Assembly (NCBI GenBank): GCA_024434115.1
Contig: QMIT01000008.1
Span: 62,001 to 126,000 of the forward strand
From: Chloroflexota bacterium
GTDB lineage: Bacteria > Chloroflexota > Anaerolineae > Aggregatilineales > J027
DNA: 64,000 nt
Direction of reading: 5' to 3'
The notes beneath the pieces were generated by a model. That model searched no databases. It saw only the letters and a list, made by a program, of their open reading frames with translations, and was not told the origin of the DNA. Positions 26,501 through 33,308 of this stretch are shown here, piece after piece (positions within the stretch are counted from its first letter, which is position 1; every line of letters starts with the position of its first letter). Position numbers and translations under genes: made by a program.

Positions 26501-27250
26501 ACCACCGCCGCCAAAACTGCGACCTGAGCTGCCCTCATCTTTTTCATCCTTATCCCGGTCACGGTTGAATGGGGAACCACCGCCGCCACCAAATGGACGG
26601 CTACCGGATGAGCCTCCACTCCCCTCGCCATCACGGGTCGTGCCAAATGAGCTTGTGCTGCGCGGGTTTTGTGGCGATGCTCCGGGCCGATCTCCGCCCG
26701 GGCGTCCACTATCGGCATCCCGGTCACGACTAAACGACGAACCACCCCCCCCGGGTCGGTCACCGCCGCCAAAACTCGGACGCCCTCCTGATGAACCGGG
26801 CCGATCCCCCGGCTTATCATCTTTTTTCTCATCTCCAGCACGGCGGAAACCACCAAAACCGGGGCGTGAACCAGAGTCCTTGTCTTTGTCGTCTTTTTTG
26901 TCTTTATCATCCCCACCACGCCCAAAACTGGGCGGCCCAAAACGACGTGTACCCCCTTCATCGGAGGAACTACTACCACCGCCTGCACCGGACGGACGAC
27001 GTGCGCCACCCACAGGTTCATCACGTCCACCACCACCGGGAACGCCAAAACGACGCTGGCCGGAATCACCCGGTTTGTCGTCTTTTTTGTCTCTATCATC
27101 TCCTCCGCCGCGCCCAAAACTAGGCGGGCCGGAACGACGCCCTGATTTATCGTCGTCTTTGTCGGGCGGGGGTTTGCTACCGGGGCGACGATCCTTTGGA
27201 CGGTCATCCCCTTCGTCGTCTTTGTTACCACGTCTAAAACGATCCACCAT
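20543..27250 (-). CDS. ftsK: Giant FtsK/SpoIIIE DNA translocase with long disordered N-terminus (about 2,235 aa)
   Basis: FtsK pumps DNA through the division septum. The motor is normal: HLLIAGATGSGKSVCVNAII (Walker A, about residue 1,860), LVVIVDELADLMM (Walker B), ATGIHLIISTQRPSVDVVTG, and a C-terminal gamma winged helix (ISMLQRHFRIGYTRSARLIDL, given in two parts: ISMLQRHFRI and GYTRSARLIDL) that reads KOPS-like sites. Four transmembrane helices lie at about residues 590-740. Ahead of them is an unusual extension of about 580 residues, rich in Gly, Arg, Asp, Ser and Pro with imperfect tandem repeats. E. coli FtsK has only a short N-terminal segment there. A second Ala/Pro/Glu-rich linker of about 1,000 residues joins membrane and motor domains. 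I chose the ATG at 27250; a GTG at 27268 is possible. It converges on the oxidoreductase gene and diverges from mutY. Confidence 0.93.
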   Translation of the reverse strand: MVDRFRRGNKDDEGDDRPKDRRPGSKPPPDKDDDKSGRRSGPPSFGRGGGDDRDKKDDKPGDSGQRRFGVPGGGGRDEPVGGARRPSGAGGGSSSSDEGGTRRFGPPSFGRGGDDKDKKDDKDKDSGSRPGFGGFRRAGDEKKDDKPGDRPGSSGGRPSFGGGDRPGGGGSSFSRDRDADSGRPGGDRPGASPQNPRSTSSFGTTRDGEGSGGSSGSRPFGGGGGSPFNRDRDKDEKDEGSSGRSFGGGGSSFGRDRDADSGGRPGGGSSFGRDRDADSGGSGSRLSGSGGSSFSRDRDADSGSGGRPGGDRPGGGSPFSRDRDADSGGGGRPGGDRPGGGGSPFSRDRDADSGGGGRPGGDRPGGGGSPFSRDRDADSGGGRTLGGSSTGSPERSSPLGGSRPGGGSPSSPSGPSSPSRSPFGGPSEGSGGRPASPSSSAAPARPGSSPPPGRPGISPSPARPGSKPAEEASKRALPGFGGRKEAPSDTPKRGDAKPKDEGGRRFGMPAIGRKSTPEEDKRKANDKKRKDEPPKRGTVEVKKDPKAAAKTSRATTTAAKLPERDTGIRNVTRGLDYNRKLDMAGWLLVGAALILLAGVGESIASSDPKGFTYDLDQFLAQIFGLGRIVIPVTSFILGFWLIARNFGRVLEIDYFRILGFVVLLGTLLTTLQWWELMWIDFPKVNEVPTIEALESQSRALWEDGGGGGLIGHTIYIFLQHFVWDIGVPVVLVIFWGLGTLFAFDLSFEKIATNVRTTRANRQAKREAALARYAESKGLVPSPATAAPAPSAPAMAVAAAVLATDESTGPQRKPGKATGRTVAPELPVAAQPAPAPAVVAAPVAVTEAVAESKEKRGMFGRKKEEAPTDRPITAATDGDTPKRAEKEGLFGRKKEETPTDKPITADTDGDAPKRAERGGMFGRKKEDVPTDKPITANTDGDAPKRALPTGVAAARETSEVVEKQGSEAPKSAQSAEENAGPRRPLPAFGGRSAVPGVAESKDKPTEPASTEPEGPRRRLPGLPGRHPESGDTGPITTSAAGGTTDSTPASEESSGGRRVPGLRTPLGRQASSGDSPETGKPAVANEAAPTADDQAGRRRFGMPALPGRKASEPEKPAESGTSVTGTAAAVVAGMAAADTAKQPGRFGAFGRRGSTPPEEAKPAEASSDTAALKPVTAESDKSAIPTAEKPAQPIAPRRGLPDLTPAERAMLSGDTASAEKPNEPAERPAEPVAEAAPITAESTAPETPKSEISEPVPASPETLAPVRRGFPQFTAAEAAMMGVAAATTSDAPKDETPSEATPPSTGRRPTTTPPRDLPGRQPAESGGLFGRNAERTPPPPPPSVRLGQPETPSNDVTQVVETNATQPIFVPSDAPSTPVTETPRRSSPFARSTGDAPLFRPRATSEAPTASSDTEKPAEPVKADSGEPAAELSANPIGMALAGAALAGDLAEHKTETPEPPPTLPDQPAQPRGLPVRPINEPIARERHEGQGEDEATARLSHFQRAFGGETPAGEQPQRANFVPRREPLGRSTGERPAVSPPPSAPTEMPIPAETDEDAGAMQPAQPRFARQNPFDHPEGETENIVPPVRAARPSPTGRPVSRPPQIGGANPDLDKTEITDGEDEAAETPSRASLVPFTARRDRPAIVQQDIDDEDDDEDDDEVPAIAPPVAARHHEPEVEPAETKSHANDGNGSSKWVRPDFMTVLEEGSEQKIDQEILLERAQIIEETLESFGAPGKVIEVNTGPVITQFGVEPDYVEKRGGQRSRVKVSAIAALDRDLALALAAKSIRIEAPVPGKGFVGIEVPNAETAVVSLRDVMSSEHHQHKVAKSKLAIGLGRRVDGAPISADLTEMPHLLIAGATGSGKSVCVNAIISCLLLQNTPDEMQMIMVDPKRVELAGYNGLPHLVAPVVVDLERIVGVLKWVQREMDDRYKRFAALGARNIQDFNRKRPQEQPQMPYLVVIVDELADLMMLAPDETERLVARLAQMARATGIHLIISTQRPSVDVVTGLIKANFPARIAFAVASSVDSRVIIDQPGAEKLLGRGDMLFQAPDSAAPLRMQGVYLSDNEINRITSYWKSTRALKGGKGAQPERPAMSSSPLDEPAKPVGVGRRPDGGPVINDRRATGQPVPPGGNGDHRQDRQQTFWEEVEEAEMDSDDDALEGVDDLYDEAVKLVRGRNKASISMLQRHFRIGYTRSARLIDLMEERGVVGPAESGAKPRLVIPEKGGGEAT
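24420..24698 (-). repeat. Three 93-bp (31-residue) tandem repeats in the FtsK linker
   Basis: Three consecutive copies of a 31-residue unit, of the form FGRKKEExPTDxPITAxTDGD followed by xPKRA, start 93 bp apart (markers at 24420, 24513, 24606). They are in frame and differ at scattered positions. Related shorter GR-containing motifs continue on both sides. Confidence 0.8.
26100..26800 (-). repeat. Degenerate RDRDADSG-type tandem repeats in the FtsK N-terminus
   Basis: At least seven copies encode [SG]RDRDADSG flanked by Gly, Arg and Pro-rich spacers, mostly at about 75-80-bp intervals with some shorter. The peptide core is almost invariant, but the codons for it differ between copies (for example AGT CGA GAC CGT, AGC CGA GAT CGG and GGC CGA GAC CGG). 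The region is in frame throughout and is not a CRISPR array. Confidence 0.8.
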
Positions 27251-27439
27251 TGTTACAACCTGCGTCACTTGTTCAACGGTAGGGAAAAAAGGAGTGTGCT
27301 TGAAAAAATACTAAATATTGGATAAATATCACCCCTCACCTCAATTTTACCATACAATCAAATTCGCACATGCGATTCATGTAGACTTCTAACAATTAAG
27401 AGAATCCCATGCTGGTGCGGTTCTTAGAGGAAATCACGG

Positions 27440-28564
27440 ATGCCTTCATCATTACCCATTTTGGAAAATTTATCGGGTGATTTTATTTTGCCCCTGCTGA
27501 CATGGTATGAGCAGCACGCCGCCGACCTCCCATGGCGACAAACCCGCAATCCCTATCACATCTGGCTTTCGGAAATCATGCTGCAACAAACCCAAGTCGC
27601 AACAGTTATCCACTATTACGAACGATTTTTGGCAAAGTTTCCCACGATTGCCGCGCTCGCCCATGCCCCCCAAGATGATTTGCTCAAACAATGGGAGGGC
27701 TTGGGCTATTACAGCCGCGCCCGAAATTTACAGACCACTGCCCAACAAATTGTGCAAGATTTTGGTGGGGAGCTTCCGCAGACTGCCGCTCAATTAGAGA
27801 CCTTAAAAGGCATTGGTCGCTACACGGCGGGGGCAATTGCCAGTATCGCCTTTGATGACCATGTCCCCGTGTTGGACGGCAATGTGATTCGTGTGTTCAG
27901 CCGCCTATTTGATAATGCCGAAGATGTGACCCGCCCCGCGACCATCGCCAAATATTGGGCAATGGCAGAACAATTGATGGAGGGTGTCCCAACCGGGCAG
28001 GCGGGTAATTACAATCAGGCCTTGATGGAATTGGGGCGGACGATTTGCAAACCGCGTAATCCCGATTGTGACCACTGCCCCATTGCAAAGTATTGCCTAG
28101 CACGGGCGAATGACACCCAAAATGAGCGTCCGGTCAAAGCCGCCAAAGCCAAAACGCCCCATTATGATGTGACGTGCGGATTGATTCGTAATGAAAACCA
28201 CGAACTGCTCATCACCAAGCGGCGTGATAAGGATTTATTGGGTGGGTTGTGGGAATTCCCCGGCGGCAAGGTCGAAAGTGGCGAAACATTAGAGGCGTGT
28301 TTGGCGCGGGAGCTACATGAGGAATTGGGGATTGCAGTCGAGGTCGGTGAGTTTTTTGTCAAAGTGCAGCACGCCTATACCCATTTCAAAATCACCCTGT
28401 TTGCCTTTGAATGTGTGCTCGCCCCCACCAGCAACGACCCGACGTGCCATGAATGTGCCGATTTCCGTTGGGTGAGTGAGGAGCGATTATCCGAGTTCGC
28501 ATTTTCAAAGGCGGATCGCAAGATTATTGAGGAACTTAATGAGCGTCCGCGTAGATTGTTGTAG
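27440..28564 (+). CDS. mutY: A/G-specific adenine glycosylase MutY (374 aa)
   Basis: MutY removes adenine mispaired with 8-oxoguanine. The catalytic Glu is in WLSEIMLQQTQV and the Asp in VLDGNVIRV. The helix-hairpin-helix is LKGIGRYTAGAIA. The iron-sulfur cysteines are arranged C-x6-C-x2-C-x5-C in CKPRNPDCDHCPIAKYC. The C-terminal Nudix-like domain reads 8-oxoG, with GGKVESGETLEACLARELHE. The Nudix Glu/Arg residues look intact, more so than in many MutY, so a hydrolase activity is not excluded. The ATG at 27440 follows AGAGGA by 9 nt. It diverges from ftsK across a 189-nt gap. Confidence 0.95.
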   Translation: MPSSLPILENLSGDFILPLLTWYEQHAADLPWRQTRNPYHIWLSEIMLQQTQVATVIHYYERFLAKFPTIAALAHAPQDDLLKQWEGLGYYSRARNLQTTAQQIVQDFGGELPQTAAQLETLKGIGRYTAGAIASIAFDDHVPVLDGNVIRVFSRLFDNAEDVTRPATIAKYWAMAEQLMEGVPTGQAGNYNQALMELGRTICKPRNPDCDHCPIAKYCLARANDTQNERPVKAAKAKTPHYDVTCGLIRNENHELLITKRRDKDLLGGLWEFPGGKVESGETLEACLARELHEELGIAVEVGEFFVKVQHAYTHFKITLFAFECVLAPTSNDPTCHECADFRWVSEERLSEFAFSKADRKIIEELNERPRRLL

Positions 28565-28664
28565 TGCGGTGGTCAGTCAGGCGGCAGGCAGGCGTATCTT
28601 CTCAACGCGAAAAAGAGGGTTACACTCTTCCGAAACTTGAAATTAGCCATCTGAGAAATTTATT

Positions 28665-29651
28665 ATGAAAAAAGCGATAATCACCATAATCATCGCCATC
28701 TTGTTAATTGGTTTTGCTCGAATACCAGCCCTTGTATTGAGTCAGGATATAGATCTGGCTTCAATACGTGCTATCGCATGGAGTCCTGATAGTACCCGAC
28801 TGGTTGTCAGTGATTTGGATGGGCAAATTTACATTGTAGATGCTCTCACAGGCGAAATCCTTATCACTTTACAGGAAGGGAATACCGAAAATGTTGCTCT
28901 CACGGTGGCATGGAGTCCTGATGGAACAAAGATAGCCACGGGCGGACGCGATCAACTTGTGCATATTTGGAAGGCAATTACGGGAGAGGAGCTTTTGGCA
29001 CTAGAGGGGCATACGGACTCCATAATTCACATCGAATGGAGTCCTGATAGCCAGAAGGTAGTAAGTATAACTTTTGGTGGGTCGCCTGATAACTTCCGAA
29101 TCTGGAATGCTACAACAGGCGAAGAAACTATACGCTTTGAATCAACACAAGACTTTTATTCGGTGGATTGGAGTCCTGACGGCAACCTGATAGCCACTAC
29201 TAGTGGTTACCGTGTATCTTTATGGAGTCCCGACAATAGAAGCAGATTGATGTTTTTTGGGAATTATAAGGAAGAAATGCCTATATTACGCTGGCATCCT
29301 GATAACACAACACTTGCTACAGGATATTTATTGGGAAAAATCTGTATTTGGAACTCACAAGAAAAGGTACTTATATCTACTATAGATGCTCATACTGACG
29401 TTGTATCAGTGCTCGATTGGAATCCCGATGGTAGCCAATTGATGAGCGCGAGTTGGGACGGTTCGGTTCGCGTCTGGAATCTTGAAACGAACCACTATGC
29501 TGAACTACTCCCGCCAAATGAACATGTCATTTATACAGCAGCATGGAGTCCTAATGGGGAATATATTGCTTATGGGGGAGCTTATCACCCACTGAGTATA
29601 GTACCTGCACCAACCGACTTTCCCCTAGAAACGCCGATAACACATGATTAA
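28665..29651 (+). CDS. Secreted WD40-repeat protein (328 aa)
   Basis: A hydrophobic N-terminus (IITIIIAILLIGFARIPALV) acts as a signal peptide or anchor. The remainder is about seven WD40 blades, each marked by WSPD or WNPD at the start and ending in IW, VW or LW. The repeats are obvious: AIAWSPDSTRL, VAWSPDGTKI, IEWSPDSQKV, VDWSPDGNLI, LDWNPDGSQL. This is a scaffold or ligand-binding propeller outside the cytoplasm; no enzyme domain is seen. It is more AT-rich than mutY and overlaps the next gene by 8 nt. Confidence 0.8.
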   Translation: MKKAIITIIIAILLIGFARIPALVLSQDIDLASIRAIAWSPDSTRLVVSDLDGQIYIVDALTGEILITLQEGNTENVALTVAWSPDGTKIATGGRDQLVHIWKAITGEELLALEGHTDSIIHIEWSPDSQKVVSITFGGSPDNFRIWNATTGEETIRFESTQDFYSVDWSPDGNLIATTSGYRVSLWSPDNRSRLMFFGNYKEEMPILRWHPDNTTLATGYLLGKICIWNSQEKVLISTIDAHTDVVSVLDWNPDGSQLMSASWDGSVRVWNLETNHYAELLPPNEHVIYTAAWSPNGEYIAYGGAYHPLSIVPAPTDFPLETPITHD

Positions 29652-31041
29652 ACGCCCAAACCGATTTGATGCCATTATCATAGGGGTAATGGGGGCGCTG
29701 CTTGTCGTTATCGCGGGACTGATTTTATTGGGTGATACCACAGGCGTGCAGGTCATCCATCACACCCCTGATGGCCTTACCAATGCCGATACTGTCATTC
29801 GCTTGGAATTTGATAGGCCGATGGTGGCCCAATCTGTCGAAGATCGCTTTAGTATTACCCCAACGAGTGAAGGCCGTTTGGAATGGGCCAATCGTCAAGA
29901 ATTGGTGTTTCGGCCTGATGCCCCCTTAAATCCGGGCCAAAAATACACCGTGCAGGTACAGGCCGGGGCGGAAAGCCACGAAAACAAGACGCTGGCGGAG
30001 GATTTTCAATTTAATTTCACCATCCGCCTGCCCCAAATGCTCTATTTAGGGCCATTTACCCAACCCATCCGTAATCTGCAATTTTATGATTTGCAAACGG
30101 GTCGCACCGAGCAACTCACCGATGAAGCAGGCGGCGTGGTAGATTTTGCGATTAGCCCCGACGGAACATGGGTAGCCTATACGGTGGAACGCACCGATAC
30201 CGCTTCTGATATTTGGGCGCTCAATTTGGAAACCCGCGAACATATCCAATTAACTAATTGCGTTGAAGGGCAGGCGACGTGTTATGACCCGGCGTGGGGG
30301 CCAGATAATCAAGTCGTGGCCTATACGCGGCAGGAATTGGCAGCAGGACTCAACCCCGCCACCGCAAAACGGGCATGGGTCGCGGATGTCAACACAGGGC
30401 AATCGCGCCTATTGATTGATGATGAAACGCTAGTTGGGTTCGCGCCAAAATGGTCACCGGATGGCAAATGGGTAGCGATTGTGCTGGCGACGGCTAATCC
30501 ACCGGGCATTTTGTTATACGAATTTGAGACGGGGCAATCGGCGTTTGTTTCGACCCCACAGGGCGTACCGGGGGTGTTTTCACCGGATGGGGGTTGGTTC
30601 GCCTATTCCAAATTGGCGTATGGTGCGGCGGCGACCACCTATTATTCACATCTCGCCATGCTGAATCTCAATGCCCTCAGCAATCAGGCCGAAATTTCGA
30701 TCAGCGGAGAATCCAACAATCCGGTGGACGATTTGCAGGCGGCATTTGCTCCCGATAGTACACAATTGGCGGTGGTGCGGCGCTATCTGGACAACCGCTA
30801 TACGCAGGGTGGGCAATTGTATCTGCTGGATATGACCACTTTTGCGGAGACCCCCCTCGTGGTGGAAGCGGCATACAGTCATGGGTCAATCAATTGGAGC
30901 AAGGACGGTCACTTGCTGCTGTACCAACGCTATAATCTGGAAACGCGCCAAGACCCCACAGAAATTTGGATGGTGAATGTCACAACGGGTGAATCACAAC
31001 AAGTTGTGGCGGATGGCTTCTTGCCGCGCTTTTTGCCATAG
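29644..31041 (+). CDS. Membrane-anchored Ig-like/TolB-propeller protein (465 aa)
   Basis: One N-terminal membrane helix (AIIIGVMGALLVVIAGLILL) is followed by an SbsA/Big_5-type Ig-like domain at about 35-125, recognised by TVIRLEFDRPM and FSITP and NPGQKYTVQV. From about 135 a PD40/TolB-like propeller follows, with SPDGTWVAYTVE, WSPDGKWVAIV and FSPDGGWFAYS. The domain order fits exported substrate-binding or envelope-anchored sensors. It follows the WD40 gene with an 8-nt overlap, and the thioredoxin gene starts 17 nt later, so they form a run of envelope proteins. Confidence 0.78.
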   Translation: MIKRPNRFDAIIIGVMGALLVVIAGLILLGDTTGVQVIHHTPDGLTNADTVIRLEFDRPMVAQSVEDRFSITPTSEGRLEWANRQELVFRPDAPLNPGQKYTVQVQAGAESHENKTLAEDFQFNFTIRLPQMLYLGPFTQPIRNLQFYDLQTGRTEQLTDEAGGVVDFAISPDGTWVAYTVERTDTASDIWALNLETREHIQLTNCVEGQATCYDPAWGPDNQVVAYTRQELAAGLNPATAKRAWVADVNTGQSRLLIDDETLVGFAPKWSPDGKWVAIVLATANPPGILLYEFETGQSAFVSTPQGVPGVFSPDGGWFAYSKLAYGAAATTYYSHLAMLNLNALSNQAEISISGESNNPVDDLQAAFAPDSTQLAVVRRYLDNRYTQGGQLYLLDMTTFAETPLVVEAAYSHGSINWSKDGHLLLYQRYNLETRQDPTEIWMVNVTTGESQQVVADGFLPRFLP

Positions 31042-31058
31042 GATATGGAAATTGGACA

Positions 31059-31691
31059 ATGGAAACGGGACATTCGTTTTTCAGAGCATGGATGGTGCTG
31101 CTGATTCTGCCGATTATCGGCATTGTGGGCATGGTATTGATGATCGCCAGTGATGAGGATAGCCCCCCAATTGCGAAGAAATCTATTTCGGATCGGGCCA
31201 CACCGCTCCCACAGACCTTTATCCCACCCACCCCGCCAACCGCTACCGCACAGCCTTCGATTATTGGTCAGCCTGCTCCAGCACTGGAATTGACTACATT
31301 GGAAGGGGAAAAATTTACAGTACAAGATTATGTGGGGCAGCGAATTGTATTGAATTTTTGGGCGTCGTGGTGTGTGCCGTGTATCGAGGAAATGCCGGAA
31401 TTGCAACGTTTTAGCGATGAGCAGGGCGAAAACGGGGTGCGGGTCATTGCGGTCACCGACCCCGACAATGGGCAGACTTTAGCCGATGTGCAGCGGTTTT
31501 TGGAGGAGTATGGGCTGACCTTGCAGATTGGGCTGGATAAGGACATGGAATATCATTATGCGATGGGGGTTTTCGCGTTGCCACTCACGTTTTTGATTGA
31601 TGAGGCGGGGGTGGTGCGAGCCTATTTGATTGGGCAATTGACGGTGGAACGGTTAGAAGAAGAAATTGCACGAGTATTTGATAGCCCATAA
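31059..31691 (+). CDS. Membrane-anchored TlpA/ResA-like thioredoxin (210 aa)
   Basis: An N-terminal membrane anchor (WMVLLILPIIGIVGMVLMIA) is followed by a Thr/Pro linker and a TlpA-type thioredoxin fold from about residue 70. The active site is NFWASWCVPCIEEMP (WCVPC), and the cis-Pro is in ALPLTFLID. These proteins keep cysteines reduced outside the cytoplasm, commonly for cytochrome c maturation or sporulation. No cytochrome gene is in the window, so the client is unknown. The last bases run into a 146-nt gap before the Lgt-like gene. Confidence 0.88.
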   Translation: METGHSFFRAWMVLLILPIIGIVGMVLMIASDEDSPPIAKKSISDRATPLPQTFIPPTPPTATAQPSIIGQPAPALELTTLEGEKFTVQDYVGQRIVLNFWASWCVPCIEEMPELQRFSDEQGENGVRVIAVTDPDNGQTLADVQRFLEEYGLTLQIGLDKDMEYHYAMGVFALPLTFLIDEAGVVRAYLIGQLTVERLEEEIARVFDSP

Positions 31692-31837
31692 TAAACTAAG
31701 ATGAGAGTGAGCGGTGCGAAACGGTATGCACTTGTCAAATGCCAGCACTTGATATGGTTAAGCATCATAAGTGTCCGTAAAGAATTGAGATTTGTGTTAT
31801 ATCCCCACCGCTAAAAAACCACTTGGAAAGGTTCTAT

Positions 31838-32620
31838 GTGCCGGCGTTAACGATTGCCCAATTTTTCGGACTCCAATTTAGCATCGGGATAGTGGCAGGA
31901 CTGGCGGCGATTGTATGGTCGGCGACGCAGCACCCCACCCCATCCCCACGCATTGGCGCATGGGTGGATGTGGCATTAGCAGCACTGGTCAGCGGGTTAA
32001 TCGCGGCACGGGTGGCCTATGTGCTGATGGATTGGGGTTACTTCCGCTATTTCCCCGAAGATTGGATAGATGTGTGGTATGGTGGGGTGGAATGGCACAG
32101 CGGCATCATCGGCGGCTTATTGGGGTCATGGGGAATGGCCCGATTGCGAAAAGTGCCGTTAGAGCAATTTACAGATGGGCTGGCACTCGCTACGCCTATC
32201 GGAGTCATGGGGGGATGGTGGGCGTGCCGCCATGCGGGGTGTGGCTGTGGTAGGGTCGTAAACCCACAGGCCGATGTCCCCGCTTGGCTAACCGGACACT
32301 TGATTGATTTGGCGGGGGATGTCACACTGCGTTATGAAACCCAGATTTTCGGCATCGGGGCCACCCTGATTGTGATAATTGGGGTGACGTGGCTGACGTT
32401 GCACGAAAAATGGGCAGGGTATCGGTTATGGGGGGTCTTATTTTGCATCAGCCTGATCCCCTTTTTGCTCGGCTTTCTAGCAGGCAATCCATCCGATAAA
32501 ACAGGGGGATTACGAATAGGGCAAATTTTGGACATAGGCCTAATGGCGGTTAGCATAGTTATCGGCTTTGGGATATGGTTTTATAGACGACAATTCAAAA
32601 AGGGCATAGGTGATGGCTGA
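31838..32620 (+). CDS. Lgt-family (prolipoprotein diacylglyceryl transferase-like) membrane protein, 260 aa
   Basis: About seven membrane helices. Lgt family features are ARVAYVL, GGVEWHSGIIGGLLGS with the conserved His, and CRHAGCGCGRVVN in place of the usual GRxGNFxN signature; the Arg is kept. Lgt attaches diacylglycerol to the lipobox Cys, but this degenerate signature suggests a divergent paralogue, so I give no symbol. The GTG at 31838 is chosen because GGAAAGG ends 6 nt upstream; TTG at 31823 is the longer alternative. It overlaps the response-regulator gene by 8 nt. Confidence 0.68.
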   Translation: MPALTIAQFFGLQFSIGIVAGLAAIVWSATQHPTPSPRIGAWVDVALAALVSGLIAARVAYVLMDWGYFRYFPEDWIDVWYGGVEWHSGIIGGLLGSWGMARLRKVPLEQFTDGLALATPIGVMGGWWACRHAGCGCGRVVNPQADVPAWLTGHLIDLAGDVTLRYETQIFGIGATLIVIIGVTWLTLHEKWAGYRLWGVLFCISLIPFLLGFLAGNPSDKTGGLRIGQILDIGLMAVSIVIGFGIWFYRRQFKKGIGDG

Positions 32621-33308
32621 AGAAACCATTCTCATTGTAGACGATGAGCAAAATATCATTGAGCTTGCCAGCATGTACCTCAAAAAAGAGGGATTCCAGA
32701 TATTAAGTGCCGGAGATGGATTAACAGGCTTGACGATGGCCCAGAATGAAAACCCGACCCTGATTGTATTGGATTTGATGCTGCCGGGGTTGGATGGCTG
32801 GGAAGTTTGCAAACGACTGCGGGCTGAATCGAATGTGCCGATTTTGATGCTGACGGCGCGGGATGACGATATTGATAAAATCGTCGGGCTGGAACTCGGT
32901 GCGGATGATTATATGACCAAACCCTTTAATCCACGTGAATTAGTGGCACGGGTCAAGGCGATTTTGCGGCGGCTGGAACCGCGTTCGACCCCTCGCAACT
33001 CCCAACAAGCCAATCAAAAGATGTACGTCGGCAATGTCACGATAGACCCGGCCTCCCGCACAGTCACTGTGGGAGATCGCCTAGCCGATTTACGGACGAA
33101 AGAATTTGATTTGCTGGTGGCGTTGGTTGAAAACAAAGGCATCGTCCTCAGCCGCGAAAAATTATTAGATTTGGTGTGGGGCTTTGATTTTTATGGCGAA
33201 ACACGGACAGTGGATGTGCATGTGGCCCATCTGCGGCATAAATTGGAGGGCAGCAATGCACCCATCGAAACTGTGTGGGGCATTGGCTACAAGCTGGTAG
33301 AACCCTAA
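32613..33308 (+). CDS. OmpR/PhoB-family response regulator (231 aa)
   Basis: The receiver domain has the acidic pair in IVDDEQN, the phosphoacceptor Asp in IVLDLMLPGLDGW, Thr in LMLTARDDD and Lys in MTKPFNPREL. The C-terminal winged helix contains LRTKEFDLLVALVENKGIVLSREKLL region residues and ends TVDVHVAHLRHKLE, typical of OmpR. It is probably a DNA-binding transcription factor activated by a histidine kinase; none is directly beside it, and the PAS kinase at 34097-35098 (opposite strand) is a candidate. It starts within the end of the Lgt-like gene and shares a TAATG with the next methyltransferase. Confidence 0.92.
   Translation: MAEETILIVDDEQNIIELASMYLKKEGFQILSAGDGLTGLTMAQNENPTLIVLDLMLPGLDGWEVCKRLRAESNVPILMLTARDDDIDKIVGLELGADDYMTKPFNPRELVARVKAILRRLEPRSTPRNSQQANQKMYVGNVTIDPASRTVTVGDRLADLRTKEFDLLVALVENKGIVLSREKLLDLVWGFDFYGETRTVDVHVAHLRHKLEGSNAPIETVWGIGYKLVEP

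Noticed and set aside
26100..26800. Repeated blocks that could suggest a CRISPR array
   Set aside because: Repeat units stay in frame with the FtsK gene, vary by synonymous changes, have repetitive spacers, and no cas genes are nearby.
25542..27314. Long open frame on the plus strand across the FtsK N-terminus (about 590 codons)
   Set aside because: It is the mirror of a repetitive, GC-rich, low-complexity coding region. The FtsK frame runs continuously through it, and the antisense peptide is only Pro/Leu/Arg repeats with no ribosome-binding site.
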